Below, piece after piece: positions 7,826 through 17,096 of a DNA stretch of 64,000 nt. Numbering within the stretch: the first letter of the stretch is position 1; each line of letters starts with the position of its first letter. The position numbers and the translations under genes are program-made. The notes under the pieces were generated by a model. That model was not told the DNA's origin. It worked only from the letters and a program-made list of their open reading frames with translations, and made no database searches. Origin of the DNA: Butyrivibrio sp. XPD2006 (lineage in GTDB: Bacteria; Bacillota; Clostridia; Lachnospirales; Lachnospiraceae); the NCBI RefSeq assembly GCF_000420865.1, contig NZ_ATVT01000001.1, positions 62,001 to 126,000 on the forward strand, written 5' to 3'.

Positions 7826-9259
7826 ATGAGCGATCAGAATACTTTCCAAAATCGACCGGTAACTATGAACGACAAGAATAATCTGCTTCAGATCGAGGAG
7901 CACATGTATATTCTTGACGATGTAGCAAAGCCAAACGTCTTCAGAAATATGTTTCCTTATGAGGAAGTCCCTAAGATTCCTTTCAACGACAGAATTGTTC
8001 CACATAATATGCCCAAGGATATATGGATCACTGATACTACTTTCCGTGACGGACAGCAGTCAAGGGCACCTTATACTACTGAGCAGATTGTAAGAATATA
8101 CGACTATTTTCATGAACTGGGCGGCCCTAACGGAATGATAAGGCAGAGCGAGTTCTTTTTATATAGTAAGAGCGACAGAGATGCGGCTGTTAAGTGTATG
8201 GAGAGGGGCTATGAGTTCCCTGAGGTAACAAGCTGGATCCGTGCAAGCCAGGAGGACTTCAAGCTGGTAAAAGAGATCGGCATGAAGGAGACCGGAATTC
8301 TGGTAAGCTGCTCTGACTATCATATTTTCCTTAAGCTTAAAATGACAAGAAGACAGGCGCTTGAGCATTACCTCAGCATTGTAAAGAGCTGTCTTGAAGA
8401 GGGTATCAGCCCGAGATGTCATCTGGAGGATATTACCAGAGCAGATATTTACGGCTTTGTTGTGCCATTCTGCATTGAGCTTATGAAACTCAAGGATGAG
8501 TACAAGATACCGATCAAGGTCAGAGCTTGCGATACTATGGGCTATGGCGTAAACTATGCAGGTGCTGTTATCCCGCGAAGTGTTCAGGGAATCATATATG
8601 CTATAAATACCAATGCCAGTGTTCCGAGTGAACTCATTGAGTGGCACGGTCACAACGACTTTTATAAGGCAGTTACCAATTCCACAACAGCCTGGCTCTA
8701 TGGCTGCTGTTCAGTCAATACTTCACTGTTTGGTATCGGTGAGAGAACAGGTAATACGCCTCTTGAAGCTATGGTATTTGAGTATGCACAGCTCAAAGGC
8801 CACTTAAATGGCATGAATACTCAGGTTATCACTGATCTCGCTGAGTACTATGAGAAGGAAATCGGATTTACCGTTCCTGCCAACACTCCTTTTGTCGGCA
8901 AGAACTTTAATGTAACAAGAGCGGGTATTCATGCTGACGGACTTCTTAAGAATGAGGAGATCTACAACATCTTCGATACAGAGAAGTTCCTCAGAAGACC
9001 TCCTGTAAGTGCTGTTTCCAACACATCAGGTCTTGCCGGAATCGCTCACTGGATCAACGTTCATTATAAGCTCAGAGACGAGCATGCCCTCAACAAGCAG
9101 ACACCTCTCGTATTGAAGGTCAAGGAGTGGGTTGACAACGAGTATGCAAATGGACGAGTAACTGTAATGACAGACGGCGAGCTCGTTAAAAAGATAGAAG
9201 AAGTAGGAAACGAACTTGGAATTATTGTTAAGGAAGGAGAAGTGATCACTAAGGCGTGA
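7826..9259 (+). CDS. Probable citrate (Re)-synthase, 2-isopropylmalate/homocitrate synthase family
   Basis: This 477-residue protein of the DRE-TIM metallolyase family condenses acetyl-CoA with a 2-oxoacid. The TIM-barrel motif DTTFRDGQQ is at residues 70-78, and the metal-binding histidines are in WHGHND (H274, H276). The family usually begins DTTLRDG, and the GGPNGMIRQSEFF stretch fits the subgroup containing the Clostridium kluyveri Re-citrate synthase, not LeuA or NifV. No leucine genes are nearby. Co-transcription with isocitrate dehydrogenase supports oxaloacetate as substrate and 2-oxoglutarate as pathway end; no aconitase or Si-citrate synthase is in the window. The start is the ATG at 7826 after GAAAGAGG; a longer frame reaches 7703 but would begin upstream of the promoter. 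Homocitrate synthase is the main alternative. Confidence 0.8.
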   Translation: MSDQNTFQNRPVTMNDKNNLLQIEEHMYILDDVAKPNVFRNMFPYEEVPKIPFNDRIVPHNMPKDIWITDTTFRDGQQSRAPYTTEQIVRIYDYFHELGGPNGMIRQSEFFLYSKSDRDAAVKCMERGYEFPEVTSWIRASQEDFKLVKEIGMKETGILVSCSDYHIFLKLKMTRRQALEHYLSIVKSCLEEGISPRCHLEDITRADIYGFVVPFCIELMKLKDEYKIPIKVRACDTMGYGVNYAGAVIPRSVQGIIYAINTNASVPSELIEWHGHNDFYKAVTNSTTAWLYGCCSVNTSLFGIGERTGNTPLEAMVFEYAQLKGHLNGMNTQVITDLAEYYEKEIGFTVPANTPFVGKNFNVTRAGIHADGLLKNEEIYNIFDTEKFLRRPPVSAVSNTSGLAGIAHWINVHYKLRDEHALNKQTPLVLKVKEWVDNEYANGRVTVMTDGELVKKIEEVGNELGIIVKEGEVITKA

Positions 9260-9271
9260 CCACGACAAGGT

Positions 9272-9955
9272 ATGGACAATCATGATTTGAAGCAGGAAGT
9301 CACGGACAAGTATTCACTCAGAGGCCGTGTTTTCCACAGGATCAGGGAAGACATATTAAACGGTAAATACAAAGATCATGAGGAACTTAAAGAAGTTGCC
9401 ATCGGTCAGGAACTTGGTGTATCAAGAACTCCTGTCAGAGAAGCTTTCAGACAGCTTGAACTGGAGGGACTTATCACCATAATTCCCAACAGAGGAGCTT
9501 ATGTTACAGGTATCAAGGTAAAAGACATCCAGGATATCTATATGATCAGATCCAAGCTCGAGGGACTCTGCGCCAGATGGGCATGCGAGAACATCACCAA
9601 GGAGCAGCTTGAAGAGATGGAGGAGGTTATTTACCTGGCTGAATTCCATGCTGCAAGAGGCCATATGGAACAGATGGCTGAGCTGGATAACAGATTTCAC
9701 ACTATCCTCTATGAGGCATCAGGTTCCAAGATGCTTGAACACCTTCTCAAGGATTATCACCAGTACGTCTGGAGAGTAAGGCAAAAGACCCTTTCAAGCA
9801 GTCGTGGTGCTGTGTCCAATGTTGAGCACAAGTACATCATGGAAGCCATCAGGGAAAAGAATCCCGACAAGGCCGAGGAGCTTGCAAACCAGCATATGAT
9901 CAACGCCTATGAGAACATGGTGGATCATGGCCTTCTGGATATGTTCGAAAACTAA
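9272..9955 (+). CDS. GntR-family regulator, FadR/FCD subfamily
   Basis: Residues about 13-75 form the winged helix-turn-helix (LKEVAIGQELGVSRTPVREA is the recognition part). Residues about 90-215 form the all-helical FCD ligand-binding domain, with the usual R-x-x-LE (IRSKLEG) start and histidines positioned to bind metal and a small organic acid. FadR-type proteins often sense carboxylic acids, so citrate, isocitrate or 2-oxoglutarate is a reasonable guess here. The gene lies 12 nt after the citrate synthase and 33 nt before icd, so it is probably an autoregulated operon member acting on the dyad at 7773-7794. Its ribosome binding site (AAGG) is weak and close. Confidence 0.9.
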   Translation: MDNHDLKQEVTDKYSLRGRVFHRIREDILNGKYKDHEELKEVAIGQELGVSRTPVREAFRQLELEGLITIIPNRGAYVTGIKVKDIQDIYMIRSKLEGLCARWACENITKEQLEEMEEVIYLAEFHAARGHMEQMAELDNRFHTILYEASGSKMLEHLLKDYHQYVWRVRQKTLSSSRGAVSNVEHKYIMEAIREKNPDKAEELANQHMINAYENMVDHGLLDMFEN

Positions 9956-9988
9956 TACAATAATAATGATAAACAAGGAGATAAGACC

Positions 9989-11203
9989 ATGAGCAAGATA
10001 CAGATGACAACACCCATCGTCGAGATGGACGGAGATGAGATGACAAGAGTCCTTTGGCAGATGATCAAGGACAAACTTATACTTCCGCACATTGACTTAA
10101 AGAGTGAGTACTACGACCTTGGACTTAAGCACAGGGATGAGACTGATGATCAGGTTACTGTTGATTCAGCCAATGCAACCCTTAAGTATGGTGTTGCCGT
10201 TAAGTGTGCAACCATTACTCCCAACAACGAGAGAGTAAAAGAATATGACCTCAAGAAGATGTGGAAGAGCCCTAACGGAACCATCAGAGCAATCCTTGAC
10301 GGAACAGTTTTCCGCACACCTATCATGGTAAAGGGAATCGAACCCAACGTAAGAACCTGGGAGAAGCCAATCACTCTTGCAAGACATGCTTACGGTGATG
10401 TTTATAAGAATGTCGAGATCAGAGTTCCCGGTCCCGGCAAGGCAGAGCTTGTATTTACAGGCGATGACGGAAAGGTTGTAAGAGAGACCATTGAAGAGTT
10501 CAAAGAGCCCGGAATCATTCAGGGTATCCACAATAAGGATGCTTCCATAAAGAGCTTTGCAAGAGCATGCTTCAAATACGCTCTGGCTGAGAAAAAGGAA
10601 CTTTGGCTCGGAACAAAGGATACAATCAGCAAGACCTATGACAGAAGATTCAGAGAAATCTTCGATGAAGTATACGAGACAGAGTTCAAGAAGGATTTTG
10701 AAGCGGCAGGTATCACATATTTCTACACACTTATTGATGATGCCGTTGCACGTGTAATGAAATCAAAGGGTGGATTTATCTGGGCCTGCAAGAACTACGA
10801 CGGAGATGTAATGAGCGACATGGTTTCATCAGCATTCGGTTCACTTGCTATGATGACTTCAGTTCTTGTATCACCTACAGGTGTATATGAGTATGAGGCT
10901 GCTCACGGTACTGTTCAGAGACACTACTACAAATACCTCAAGGGCGAACCTACATCCACAAACCCTGTTGCAACAATATTTGCATGGACAGGAGCTCTCA
11001 GAAAGAGAGGAGAGCTTGATGGAATAAAAGAGCTTCAGGACTGGGCCGACAAGATGGAGAAAGCAACACTTTCCGTTATTGAATCAGGTCGTATGACAGG
11101 AGACCTTGCTCTTATCACGTCACTTCCAAATCCTGAAAAGATGGGAAGCGAAGAATTTTTAGATGCAATAGCCGAAGAATATGATATGATACAAGGGGCA
11201 TAA
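9989..11203 (+). CDS. icd: NADP-dependent isocitrate dehydrogenase (dimeric, subfamily II)
   Basis: The enzyme oxidatively decarboxylates isocitrate to 2-oxoglutarate, producing NADPH. The 404-residue protein resembles the eukaryotic IDH1/IDH2 type more than the E. coli type: [13 protein letters not shown] at the N-terminus, [10 protein letters not shown] (substrate-binding Ser/Asn/Arg), the RHAYGD arginine, [20 protein letters not shown] with the metal-binding aspartate, and [17 protein letters not shown] lies 8 nt before the ATG. It is the third gene of the citrate operon. In an anaerobe this branch most likely supplies 2-oxoglutarate for glutamate, as well as NADPH. Confidence 0.95.
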   Translation: MSKIQMTTPIVEMDGDEMTRVLWQMIKDKLILPHIDLKSEYYDLGLKHRDETDDQVTVDSANATLKYGVAVKCATITPNNERVKEYDLKKMWKSPNGTIRAILDGTVFRTPIMVKGIEPNVRTWEKPITLARHAYGDVYKNVEIRVPGPGKAELVFTGDDGKVVRETIEEFKEPGIIQGIHNKDASIKSFARACFKYALAEKKELWLGTKDTISKTYDRRFREIFDEVYETEFKKDFEAAGITYFYTLIDDAVARVMKSKGGFIWACKNYDGDVMSDMVSSAFGSLAMMTSVLVSPTGVYEYEAAHGTVQRHYYKYLKGEPTSTNPVATIFAWTGALRKRGELDGIKELQDWADKMEKATLSVIESGRMTGDLALITSLPNPEKMGSEEFLDAIAEEYDMIQGA

Positions 11204-11252
11204 GCCTGAACGAAGCAATTCGTATTATATCAATGTTTTACATGGAGTTAAG

Positions 11253-13232
11253 ATGATTCTTTCGGTACACGGATTATATAAAAGCTTTGATGGAAAGGAC
11301 ATCCTTAGGGATGCCTCTTTTCATGTGGAGAATAATGAGAAGGTTGCCATTGTCGGTATTAACGGAGCCGGCAAGACAACCCTTCTTAAGCTTATACTGG
11401 GTGAGCTTACACCCGATGACGGTGACGTTACTTTTTCAAAGGATGTGACTGTGGGTTACCTTGCCCAAAATCAGAATATTGACACAGAAAACACCATCTA
11501 TGAGGAATTCAAAGAGGTAAAAAGAGCAGTATGGGAGCTTGAAGATGCCATAAGGGATGCTGAGGAGCAGATGAAGCATCTTCAGGGAGATGAGCTTAAT
11601 TCTCTTTTGGACAGATATACCAAGATGAACGATGAGTTCCAGAGAATGTCCGGCTATGCCTGGAAGAGCGAAGTCACAGGTGTTGCCAAGGGCCTTGGAT
11701 TTCTGGAGGAGGAGTTTGATAAAAAGATAAGTACTCTCTCCGGAGGCCAGAAGACGAGAGTTGCTCTGGGTAAGCTTCTTTTGCAGAATCCCGATCTTAT
11801 AATCCTGGATGAGCCTACAAACCACCTGGATATGAATTCCATCAGATGGCTTGAAAACTATCTGCTTAATTACAAGGGAGCTGTTATGATCGTATCCCAT
11901 GACAGGTATTTCCTTGATAAGATTGCCGATAAGGTTATAGAGGTGGAGAACTGCAGAGTATCTTCGTTTACCGGCAATTACTCGGATTATGCCATCAAGA
12001 AAGAGCAGAAAAGGGCAATTGAATGGAACGCTTACATCAAGCAGCAGGCTGAGATCAAGCATCAGGAAGAAGTTATTGCCAAACTCAAGTCTTTTAACAG
12101 GGAGAAATCCATAAAAAGAGCCGAGAGCAGAGAGAAGATGCTGGACAAGATCGAGGTCATTGACAAGCCTCAGGATATTAATGACAGCATGAAGATCACC
12201 TTAAAGCCAAACTGTGAGAGTGGCGGCGATGTTCTTACTGCTGAGGGCGTCTCTAAGTCTTTTGGCAATGAAAAGCTCTTTGATGGTCTTGATTTTGAGA
12301 TCAAGAAGGGAGAGCATGTGGCGATAATCGGTGACAACGGAACCGGTAAGACCACACTTCTTAAAATAATAAATCAGGTAGAGCCTATGGACGCAGGAAA
12401 GATAACTTACGGTGTCAAGGTTCATGTTGGATACTATGATCAGGAGCATCATGTGCTTCACGATGAGAAGACTCTTTTTGAAGAGATTTCTGATGCATAT
12501 CCAACCCTTAACAATACTCAGATCAGGAACACTCTGGCTGCATTTCTTTTCACGGGAGATGATGTGTTTAAGAGGATCGGTGACCTGTCAGGCGGTGAGA
12601 AGGGAAGAGTAAGTCTTGCCAAGCTCATGCTTTCGGATGCCAATTTTCTGATCCTGGATGAGCCTACAAACCATCTGGACATCACCAGCAAAGAAATCCT
12701 GGAATCTGCTATATCAGGCTACGAGGGTACAGTGCTCTACGTCAGTCACGACAGATATTTCATCAATAAGACCGCTACCAGGATCCTTGATCTTACAAAA
12801 GGACAGCTGGTGAACTATATCGGCAATTACGACTATTACTTAGAGCATGTTGATGAGCGAATGGAGAGACTTTTTGGTGAAAAGAGCCGTTCTCAGGCCG
12901 GATTTGCAGACAGCGCATATAAGTATGTGAGTTCAGATGAGTCTTCAGATGTACAGGCCCCTGAAGCAGATAATAAGCCGACTTCCGGATCAGAGGACTG
13001 GAAAGCCCAGAAGGAAGCGCAGGCTAAGAAGAGAAAAATGGAAGCTGCGCTTAAAAAGTGTGAAGAGGAAATTGAGAAACTGGAGCAGAGAGATGCTGAA
13101 ATTACAGAACAGCTCTCGGACCCTGCAGTGGGAACAGACCTCGCCAAATTAAGAAAGCTGACCGATGAGCAGAATGAGATTCAGGAGAATCTTCAGAGAC
13201 TCTATGATGAGTGGGAAGAACTCTCCATGTGA
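11253..13232 (+). CDS. ABC-F family ATPase (Uup/YdiF-like)
   Basis: A soluble protein with two ABC ATPase domains and no membrane segments. Walker A is GINGAGKTT in domain 1 and GDNGTGKTT in domain 2; the signatures are LSGGQKTRVAL and LSGGEKGRVSL; both Walker B sites read LDEPTNHLD, the hallmark of ABC-F. The inter-domain linker (about residues 240-310) is charged and helical, and the C-terminal 80 or so residues are a Lys/Glu-rich coiled coil, which favours the Uup/YdiF/EttA-like housekeeping group over an antibiotic-resistance protein. ABC-F proteins act on ribosomes to relieve stalls. GGAG precedes the ATG. It follows icd by 49 nt without a terminator, so read-through is possible. Confidence 0.93.
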   Translation: MILSVHGLYKSFDGKDILRDASFHVENNEKVAIVGINGAGKTTLLKLILGELTPDDGDVTFSKDVTVGYLAQNQNIDTENTIYEEFKEVKRAVWELEDAIRDAEEQMKHLQGDELNSLLDRYTKMNDEFQRMSGYAWKSEVTGVAKGLGFLEEEFDKKISTLSGGQKTRVALGKLLLQNPDLIILDEPTNHLDMNSIRWLENYLLNYKGAVMIVSHDRYFLDKIADKVIEVENCRVSSFTGNYSDYAIKKEQKRAIEWNAYIKQQAEIKHQEEVIAKLKSFNREKSIKRAESREKMLDKIEVIDKPQDINDSMKITLKPNCESGGDVLTAEGVSKSFGNEKLFDGLDFEIKKGEHVAIIGDNGTGKTTLLKIINQVEPMDAGKITYGVKVHVGYYDQEHHVLHDEKTLFEEISDAYPTLNNTQIRNTLAAFLFTGDDVFKRIGDLSGGEKGRVSLAKLMLSDANFLILDEPTNHLDITSKEILESAISGYEGTVLYVSHDRYFINKTATRILDLTKGQLVNYIGNYDYYLEHVDERMERLFGEKSRSQAGFADSAYKYVSSDESSDVQAPEADNKPTSGSEDWKAQKEAQAKKRKMEAALKKCEEEIEKLEQRDAEITEQLSDPAVGTDLAKLRKLTDEQNEIQENLQRLYDEWEELSM

Positions 13233-13246
13233 AGCTCAATTTCCGA

Positions 13247-13275
13247 TTGACCTCATTTGTCGGCGAATATATAAT
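13247..13275 (+). promoter_or_regulatory. Sigma-A promoter for the CPBP protease gene
   Basis: TTGACC (13247-13252), a 17-nt spacer and TATAAT (13270-13275) lie 34 nt before the TTG start codon. Confidence 0.8.
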
Positions 13276-13308
13276 AAATTTGATTTGGTTTAAACTAAGG
13301 AGACGGCT

Positions 13309-13941
13309 TTGAATCAGTTATATATTCCATTTTTATGGGAGCTGCTGTTAGTTATATCCACGATTTTTCTGCCCAGACAGACGCTGTATTTGTTCTTTGT
13401 ATTCTACCTGGGTATTCTTTATTATTTTTATTATTTTTATAAGCAGTTTTCATTCAGAAAATTACATAAGAATTTTGGCAGAGTAGTTACTTTTTGGATT
13501 CCTGTAGCAATTACATTTTTCGGATTGTACATTGCTGACTACCTCAAAACAGAGGTTATACCGGAGCTGTTTCCAATGGCTAAGACCGGTATGGTCCAGA
13601 TAATCTACCACAATGAGCTTTTGCCGACACTGATGTATGCCATTATGATGATCCTGCTCAAGCCTGTGGCTGAAGAGCTCTTTTTCAGGAAAGCGATCAT
13701 CAAATTCGGAAGCAAAAAGAAGGTATTTGTCTTTACCCTAATCTCTTTGGTACTGTGTGCGCTCACCCGTGCTCATGGACTGTTGGGGGTTGTAGAGTGG
13801 ATGATAATGGCATTACCTGTGACCATAGCTTATGTTGCAACCAGAAATATTTATATTTCATTGATGGCGCATGTATTATTTGAGTTCTATGACAACATAT
13901 ATTCAGTTGTTTACACTATTGCCAGGATATTTAGCAGATAA
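13309..13941 (+). CDS. CPBP-family (Abi/CAAX-type) intramembrane protease
   Basis: A 210-residue protein with about six hydrophobic segments. The hallmark EExxxR motif occurs as AEELFFRKAI near residue 125, and a second conserved histidine is in LMAHVLFEFYDN near the C-terminus; the intermediate histidine would be in TRAHGLLG. The family includes CAAX prenyl proteases, the MroQ/SpdC group and bacteriocin-immunity-associated proteins; the substrate cannot be read from the sequence. Translation starts at TTG (13309) behind a strong AAGGAGA; no better ATG is available. It has its own promoter at 13247-13275 and is followed by the purine permease after 68 nt with no clear terminator. Confidence 0.85.
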   Translation: MNQLYIPFLWELLLVISTIFLPRQTLYLFFVFYLGILYYFYYFYKQFSFRKLHKNFGRVVTFWIPVAITFFGLYIADYLKTEVIPELFPMAKTGMVQIIYHNELLPTLMYAIMMILLKPVAEELFFRKAIIKFGSKKKVFVFTLISLVLCALTRAHGLLGVVEWMIMALPVTIAYVATRNIYISLMAHVLFEFYDNIYSVVYTIARIFSR

Positions 13942-13989
13942 CCTTGCAATTTATGTAAAAATAAGCCCCTAATAACTTATTTCACAAGA

Positions 13990-14007
13990 GGAGAAAAGAG
14001 GAGAAAA
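13990..14007 (+). promoter_or_regulatory. Duplicated Shine-Dalgarno sequence before the purine permease
   Basis: GAGGAGAAAA is repeated in tandem immediately before the ATG at 14010. The downstream copy has good spacing. The other copy is about 19-20 nt away and may act as ribosome standby or be replication slippage. Confidence 0.6.
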
Positions 14008-14009
14008 GT

Positions 14010-15359
14010 ATGTTGGAGAAGTTATTCAAACTAAAGGAGCATGATACTACCGTCAAAAAGGAGATCATTGCCGGTGCTACCACGTTCCTGACTATGGCCT
14101 ACATTCTGGCTGTTAACCCTAATATTCTGGGAACAGTTATGAATGCGAACGGTGTCTTTGTAGCAACAGCCCTTGCATCTGCAATTGCTACATTCATTAT
14201 GGCATTTCTTGCCAATTATCCTATCGGTCTTTCCGCAGGACTCGGACTGAATGCATATTTTGCATACACAGTTTGTCTGGGAGAGCTTGCCGGTGAGGAA
14301 GATCCTTTCAGAATCGCTCTTACAGCGGTATTTGTAGAAGGTATCATCTTTATTTTGCTTTCTTTCTTCAAGTTCCGTGAGCAGATCATCAACAGTATTC
14401 CACAGAACCTTAAATATGGTATTTCAGCCGGAATCGGTCTGTTTATTGCTTTCATCGGAATGCAGAATGCACGAATCATTGTTGCTAACGATGCAACAGT
14501 AGTAGGTCTTGGAAGCTTCTCAGATCTTGATATGGTCCTTGCACTTATAGGCCTTATCGTTATCGCAGTTCTTGTTCACTATAATGTAACCGGTGGCGTT
14601 CTCATCGGTATCATCGCTATCTGGATTGTCGGAATGATTCTCCAGGCAGCCGGAATTTACACAACAGGCAATGTATTCCCTGACTTCTCAAACGGTCTTC
14701 AGCTCGGAGCAGTTAAGGATACAGCATTCAAGCTTAACTTTGGATGGGCAGCAAGTCACCTCATTCAGTTCCTGGCAATCACCTTCAGTTTCCTCTATGT
14801 TGACCTCTTTGATACTGTAGGAACAGTAGTAGGTGTTGCTGATAAGGCAGGACTGCTTGACAAGGATGGCAACCTTCCGAGAGTAGGTAAGGTATTCCTT
14901 GCAGACGCTGTTGGTACAACATGTGGTTCACTTCTTGGTACATCAACAATCACAAGCTTTGTTGAGTCAAGTGCCGGTGTAGCAGCAGGCGGAAGAACAG
15001 GTCTTACAGCTCTTACAACAGGTGTGCTTTTCCTTGTATCACTTGTACTTAGCCCTATCTTCCTTGCAATTCCTTCATTCGCAACAGCTCCTGCACTTAT
15101 CTATGTAGGAATGCTTATGCTTATGAGCGCAGCTAAGATCAAATTTGACGGCGATATCGCTGATTCAGTAGGTGCTTACCTTGCAATCGTAATGATGCCT
15201 CTTGCATACTCAATCGCAACAGGAATCATGTTCGCAGTAATCGCATGGGTTCTTCTTAAGGTTTGCACAAGAAAGATTAAGGATGTCAGCCCTATCATGT
15301 GGTGCATCTTTGTACTGTTCATGCTCAGAATCGTAGCTTTGGTTACAAACTTCCAGTAA
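14010..15359 (+). CDS. pbuG: Purine (guanine/hypoxanthine) permease, NCS2 AzgA/PbuG type
   Basis: A 449-residue protein with 12-14 hydrophobic segments. The opening (about KEIIAGATTFLTMAYILAVN) and GLGLNAYFAY are signatures of the AzgA-like branch of nucleobase permeases, which import guanine, hypoxanthine or adenine by proton symport. The FDTVGTVVGVADKAGL block carries the conserved acidic substrate-site residues, and TSTITSFVESSAGVAAGGRT is the other conserved helix-loop. Such genes are often under a purine riboswitch, but the 68-nt upstream gap is too short for one and contains none. The exact purine is not determinable. Confidence 0.92.
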   Translation: MLEKLFKLKEHDTTVKKEIIAGATTFLTMAYILAVNPNILGTVMNANGVFVATALASAIATFIMAFLANYPIGLSAGLGLNAYFAYTVCLGELAGEEDPFRIALTAVFVEGIIFILLSFFKFREQIINSIPQNLKYGISAGIGLFIAFIGMQNARIIVANDATVVGLGSFSDLDMVLALIGLIVIAVLVHYNVTGGVLIGIIAIWIVGMILQAAGIYTTGNVFPDFSNGLQLGAVKDTAFKLNFGWAASHLIQFLAITFSFLYVDLFDTVGTVVGVADKAGLLDKDGNLPRVGKVFLADAVGTTCGSLLGTSTITSFVESSAGVAAGGRTGLTALTTGVLFLVSLVLSPIFLAIPSFATAPALIYVGMLMLMSAAKIKFDGDIADSVGAYLAIVMMPLAYSIATGIMFAVIAWVLLKVCTRKIKDVSPIMWCIFVLFMLRIVALVTNFQ

Positions 15360-15384
15360 TAATTTAAATAATAATGGATATACG

Positions 15385-15419
15385 AAGGCTCATTGTGAAA
15401 AATCACAGTGAGCCTTTTA
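15385..15419 (+). terminator. Intrinsic terminator after the purine permease
   Basis: A 13-bp stem (15385-15397 with 15404-15416, one G.U pair) has a 6-nt A-rich loop and ends in CCTTTTAT. Confidence 0.88.
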
Positions 15420-15475
15420 TAGTGGTATAATTAAATACAGGCGTATTCAAATTACTTATGAGGTCGAGAGCTTAG

Positions 15476-16951
15476 ATGTTACAGAGAGTTAGAGGACTGA
15501 AGGGTAGTACAAAAGAGACAATAATAGCAGCTGTGTTTTCAATGTATCTCTTCATACATATGACTGTGGAAACACTGTGTACAAAAAACTCGACAGGAGT
15601 TTTAACATCGGGTGAACAGCTTGCAATGTACTATGTTGATCAGCTGTTTTTGGTGGCCGGATTCATACTCTTTGCTCTGGTGTGGAACAGATTAGGTGAT
15701 GACAACATAAGAGCAGTTTTTATCAAAGCTATTTCAGCAATATTTTTCCTCCTTAGTTTTATCATAATAATTTATCAGAGCAGAATATCGTTTCTTATCC
15801 TGGCTCCTTTGGCAACGCTGTTTCTTGGCCTTTTTGGAGGAACTTTGAATTTCTTTATGGCTGTAGCACTGATAGATGCCAAAAACGTTGGCAGGATATT
15901 GGTAGCATCAGCTACAGCAGCATTTTTGCTCCAATTCCTCACTCAGATACTGACAGATAACAGATTGCTGCTGTTGTTCTTTATTATGGCCTTTGCAGTT
16001 GTGACTATAGCCATTGTCAATGAGGCATGGGAATGGCTTCTTATTGACTGCGTACCGACAGCTATCGGAAAAAGTGATCCGGGCAATAATAAGGCAAATA
16101 AGAACCTGATAACTGTATTAGTTATCTCAGTGATCTCTGTATTGCTTTTGACATATTATGACAGCAATCTGATAAGGCTCATGGTTGAATCAGGATTACA
16201 GGTTAGTGCTTTTTCATGGCCGAGGCTTTTTGCCATTCTTGGCTATATAATAATTGGAATTGTGGGTGATATCAGTAAAAGAAAATATGTGAATGTGACT
16301 ATGGTCCTGCTGATCCTTTGGCTTTTGATATCACCGGTTATCTTCTCGGAAAATCCCGGAAGTAATGCCAATATGGCTCTGTTTTATACTGTAATTGGTG
16401 CATTGATGTGCTATATGTATCTGATGTTTTGGGGAATAGCTCCATACACCGGAAAAGGTATTACAATTGTTCCAAGTATAGGCAGGATAATTGACGGAGT
16501 AGCGGGCGTTATCTTTTCACTAATTCCCTGGGGCAATATGAACGTAACACTAATTATTGTATTGCATATTGTCTGTATTATTTTGATGCTCATAACGATG
16601 ATTATAAATGGTGATTTCCTGATCACGAACAAAGACGAAGACACTTCCGAAAAAGAAAAAGATGTAGTAGCAGATATAAAAGTTCCTGCTGATATTGTCA
16701 GTGATGACGAAGTGTTTGCCAAAATGACTGAACTATACAGTCTTACTGACAGAGAAAGTGAAGTTTTGAAGAAACTTCTTTTTACGGAGGAATCGGGGCA
16801 GGATATCGCTGATTCGCTTTATATATCTAGACGTGTGTTTCAGAAACATGTTGCTTCCATATATGAGAAAACGGGTACAAAAAGCAGAGTCGGATTGTAT
16901 CAAAAATATCATCTGATTGTTTTAGATTTGACGAAGTTTAGAAGTACTTAA
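15476..16951 (+). CDS. LuxR-type regulator with a large N-terminal membrane domain
   Basis: Residues 1 to about 380 contain roughly twelve hydrophobic segments, resembling a divergent MFS-like or multi-TM sensor. Residues about 425-485 are a LuxR/NarL helix-turn-helix: LTDRESEVLKKLL, ADSLYISRRVFQKHVASIY, then a KTGTKSRVGLY end. A charged linker joins them. This is a one-component membrane-bound transcription regulator, an architecture common in Actinobacteria and Lachnospiraceae; its ligand is unknown. A weak GAGG site precedes the ATG. It has its own terminator and is followed by the secreted protein gene, a plausible but unproven target. Confidence 0.82.
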   Translation: MLQRVRGLKGSTKETIIAAVFSMYLFIHMTVETLCTKNSTGVLTSGEQLAMYYVDQLFLVAGFILFALVWNRLGDDNIRAVFIKAISAIFFLLSFIIIIYQSRISFLILAPLATLFLGLFGGTLNFFMAVALIDAKNVGRILVASATAAFLLQFLTQILTDNRLLLLFFIMAFAVVTIAIVNEAWEWLLIDCVPTAIGKSDPGNNKANKNLITVLVISVISVLLLTYYDSNLIRLMVESGLQVSAFSWPRLFAILGYIIIGIVGDISKRKYVNVTMVLLILWLLISPVIFSENPGSNANMALFYTVIGALMCYMYLMFWGIAPYTGKGITIVPSIGRIIDGVAGVIFSLIPWGNMNVTLIIVLHIVCIILMLITMIINGDFLITNKDEDTSEKEKDVVADIKVPADIVSDDEVFAKMTELYSLTDRESEVLKKLLFTEESGQDIADSLYISRRVFQKHVASIYEKTGTKSRVGLYQKYHLIVLDLTKFRST

Positions 16952-17003
16952 TATTCTTTATGGTCTTTTAAGAGTGCTTGGAATCCGCATGGATAATGTG
17001 GTT

Positions 17004-17039
17004 AAAAGGTAGGGTCACATTTGTGAGCTTACCTTTTTT
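17004..17039 (+). terminator. Intrinsic terminator between the LuxR-type gene and the secreted protein
   Basis: A stem of up to 16 bp (17004-17019 with 17022-17037) has one G.G mismatch and ends in TTTTTT. Confidence 0.85.
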
Positions 17040-17096
17040 ACTTGTTATTTGTCAAAATGCTCTTATGCGTTAAATCTATTTTTAAGGAGGAATCAT

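Noticed and set aside
11436-12062. 208-codon minus-strand frame inside the ABC-F gene
   Set aside because: Antisense shadow of conserved ATPase sequence, no promoter or ribosome binding site.
13942-14009. Purine riboswitch before the guanine/hypoxanthine permease
   Set aside because: The gap is 68 nt and shows no three-way-junction aptamer or terminator; only a duplicated Shine-Dalgarno.
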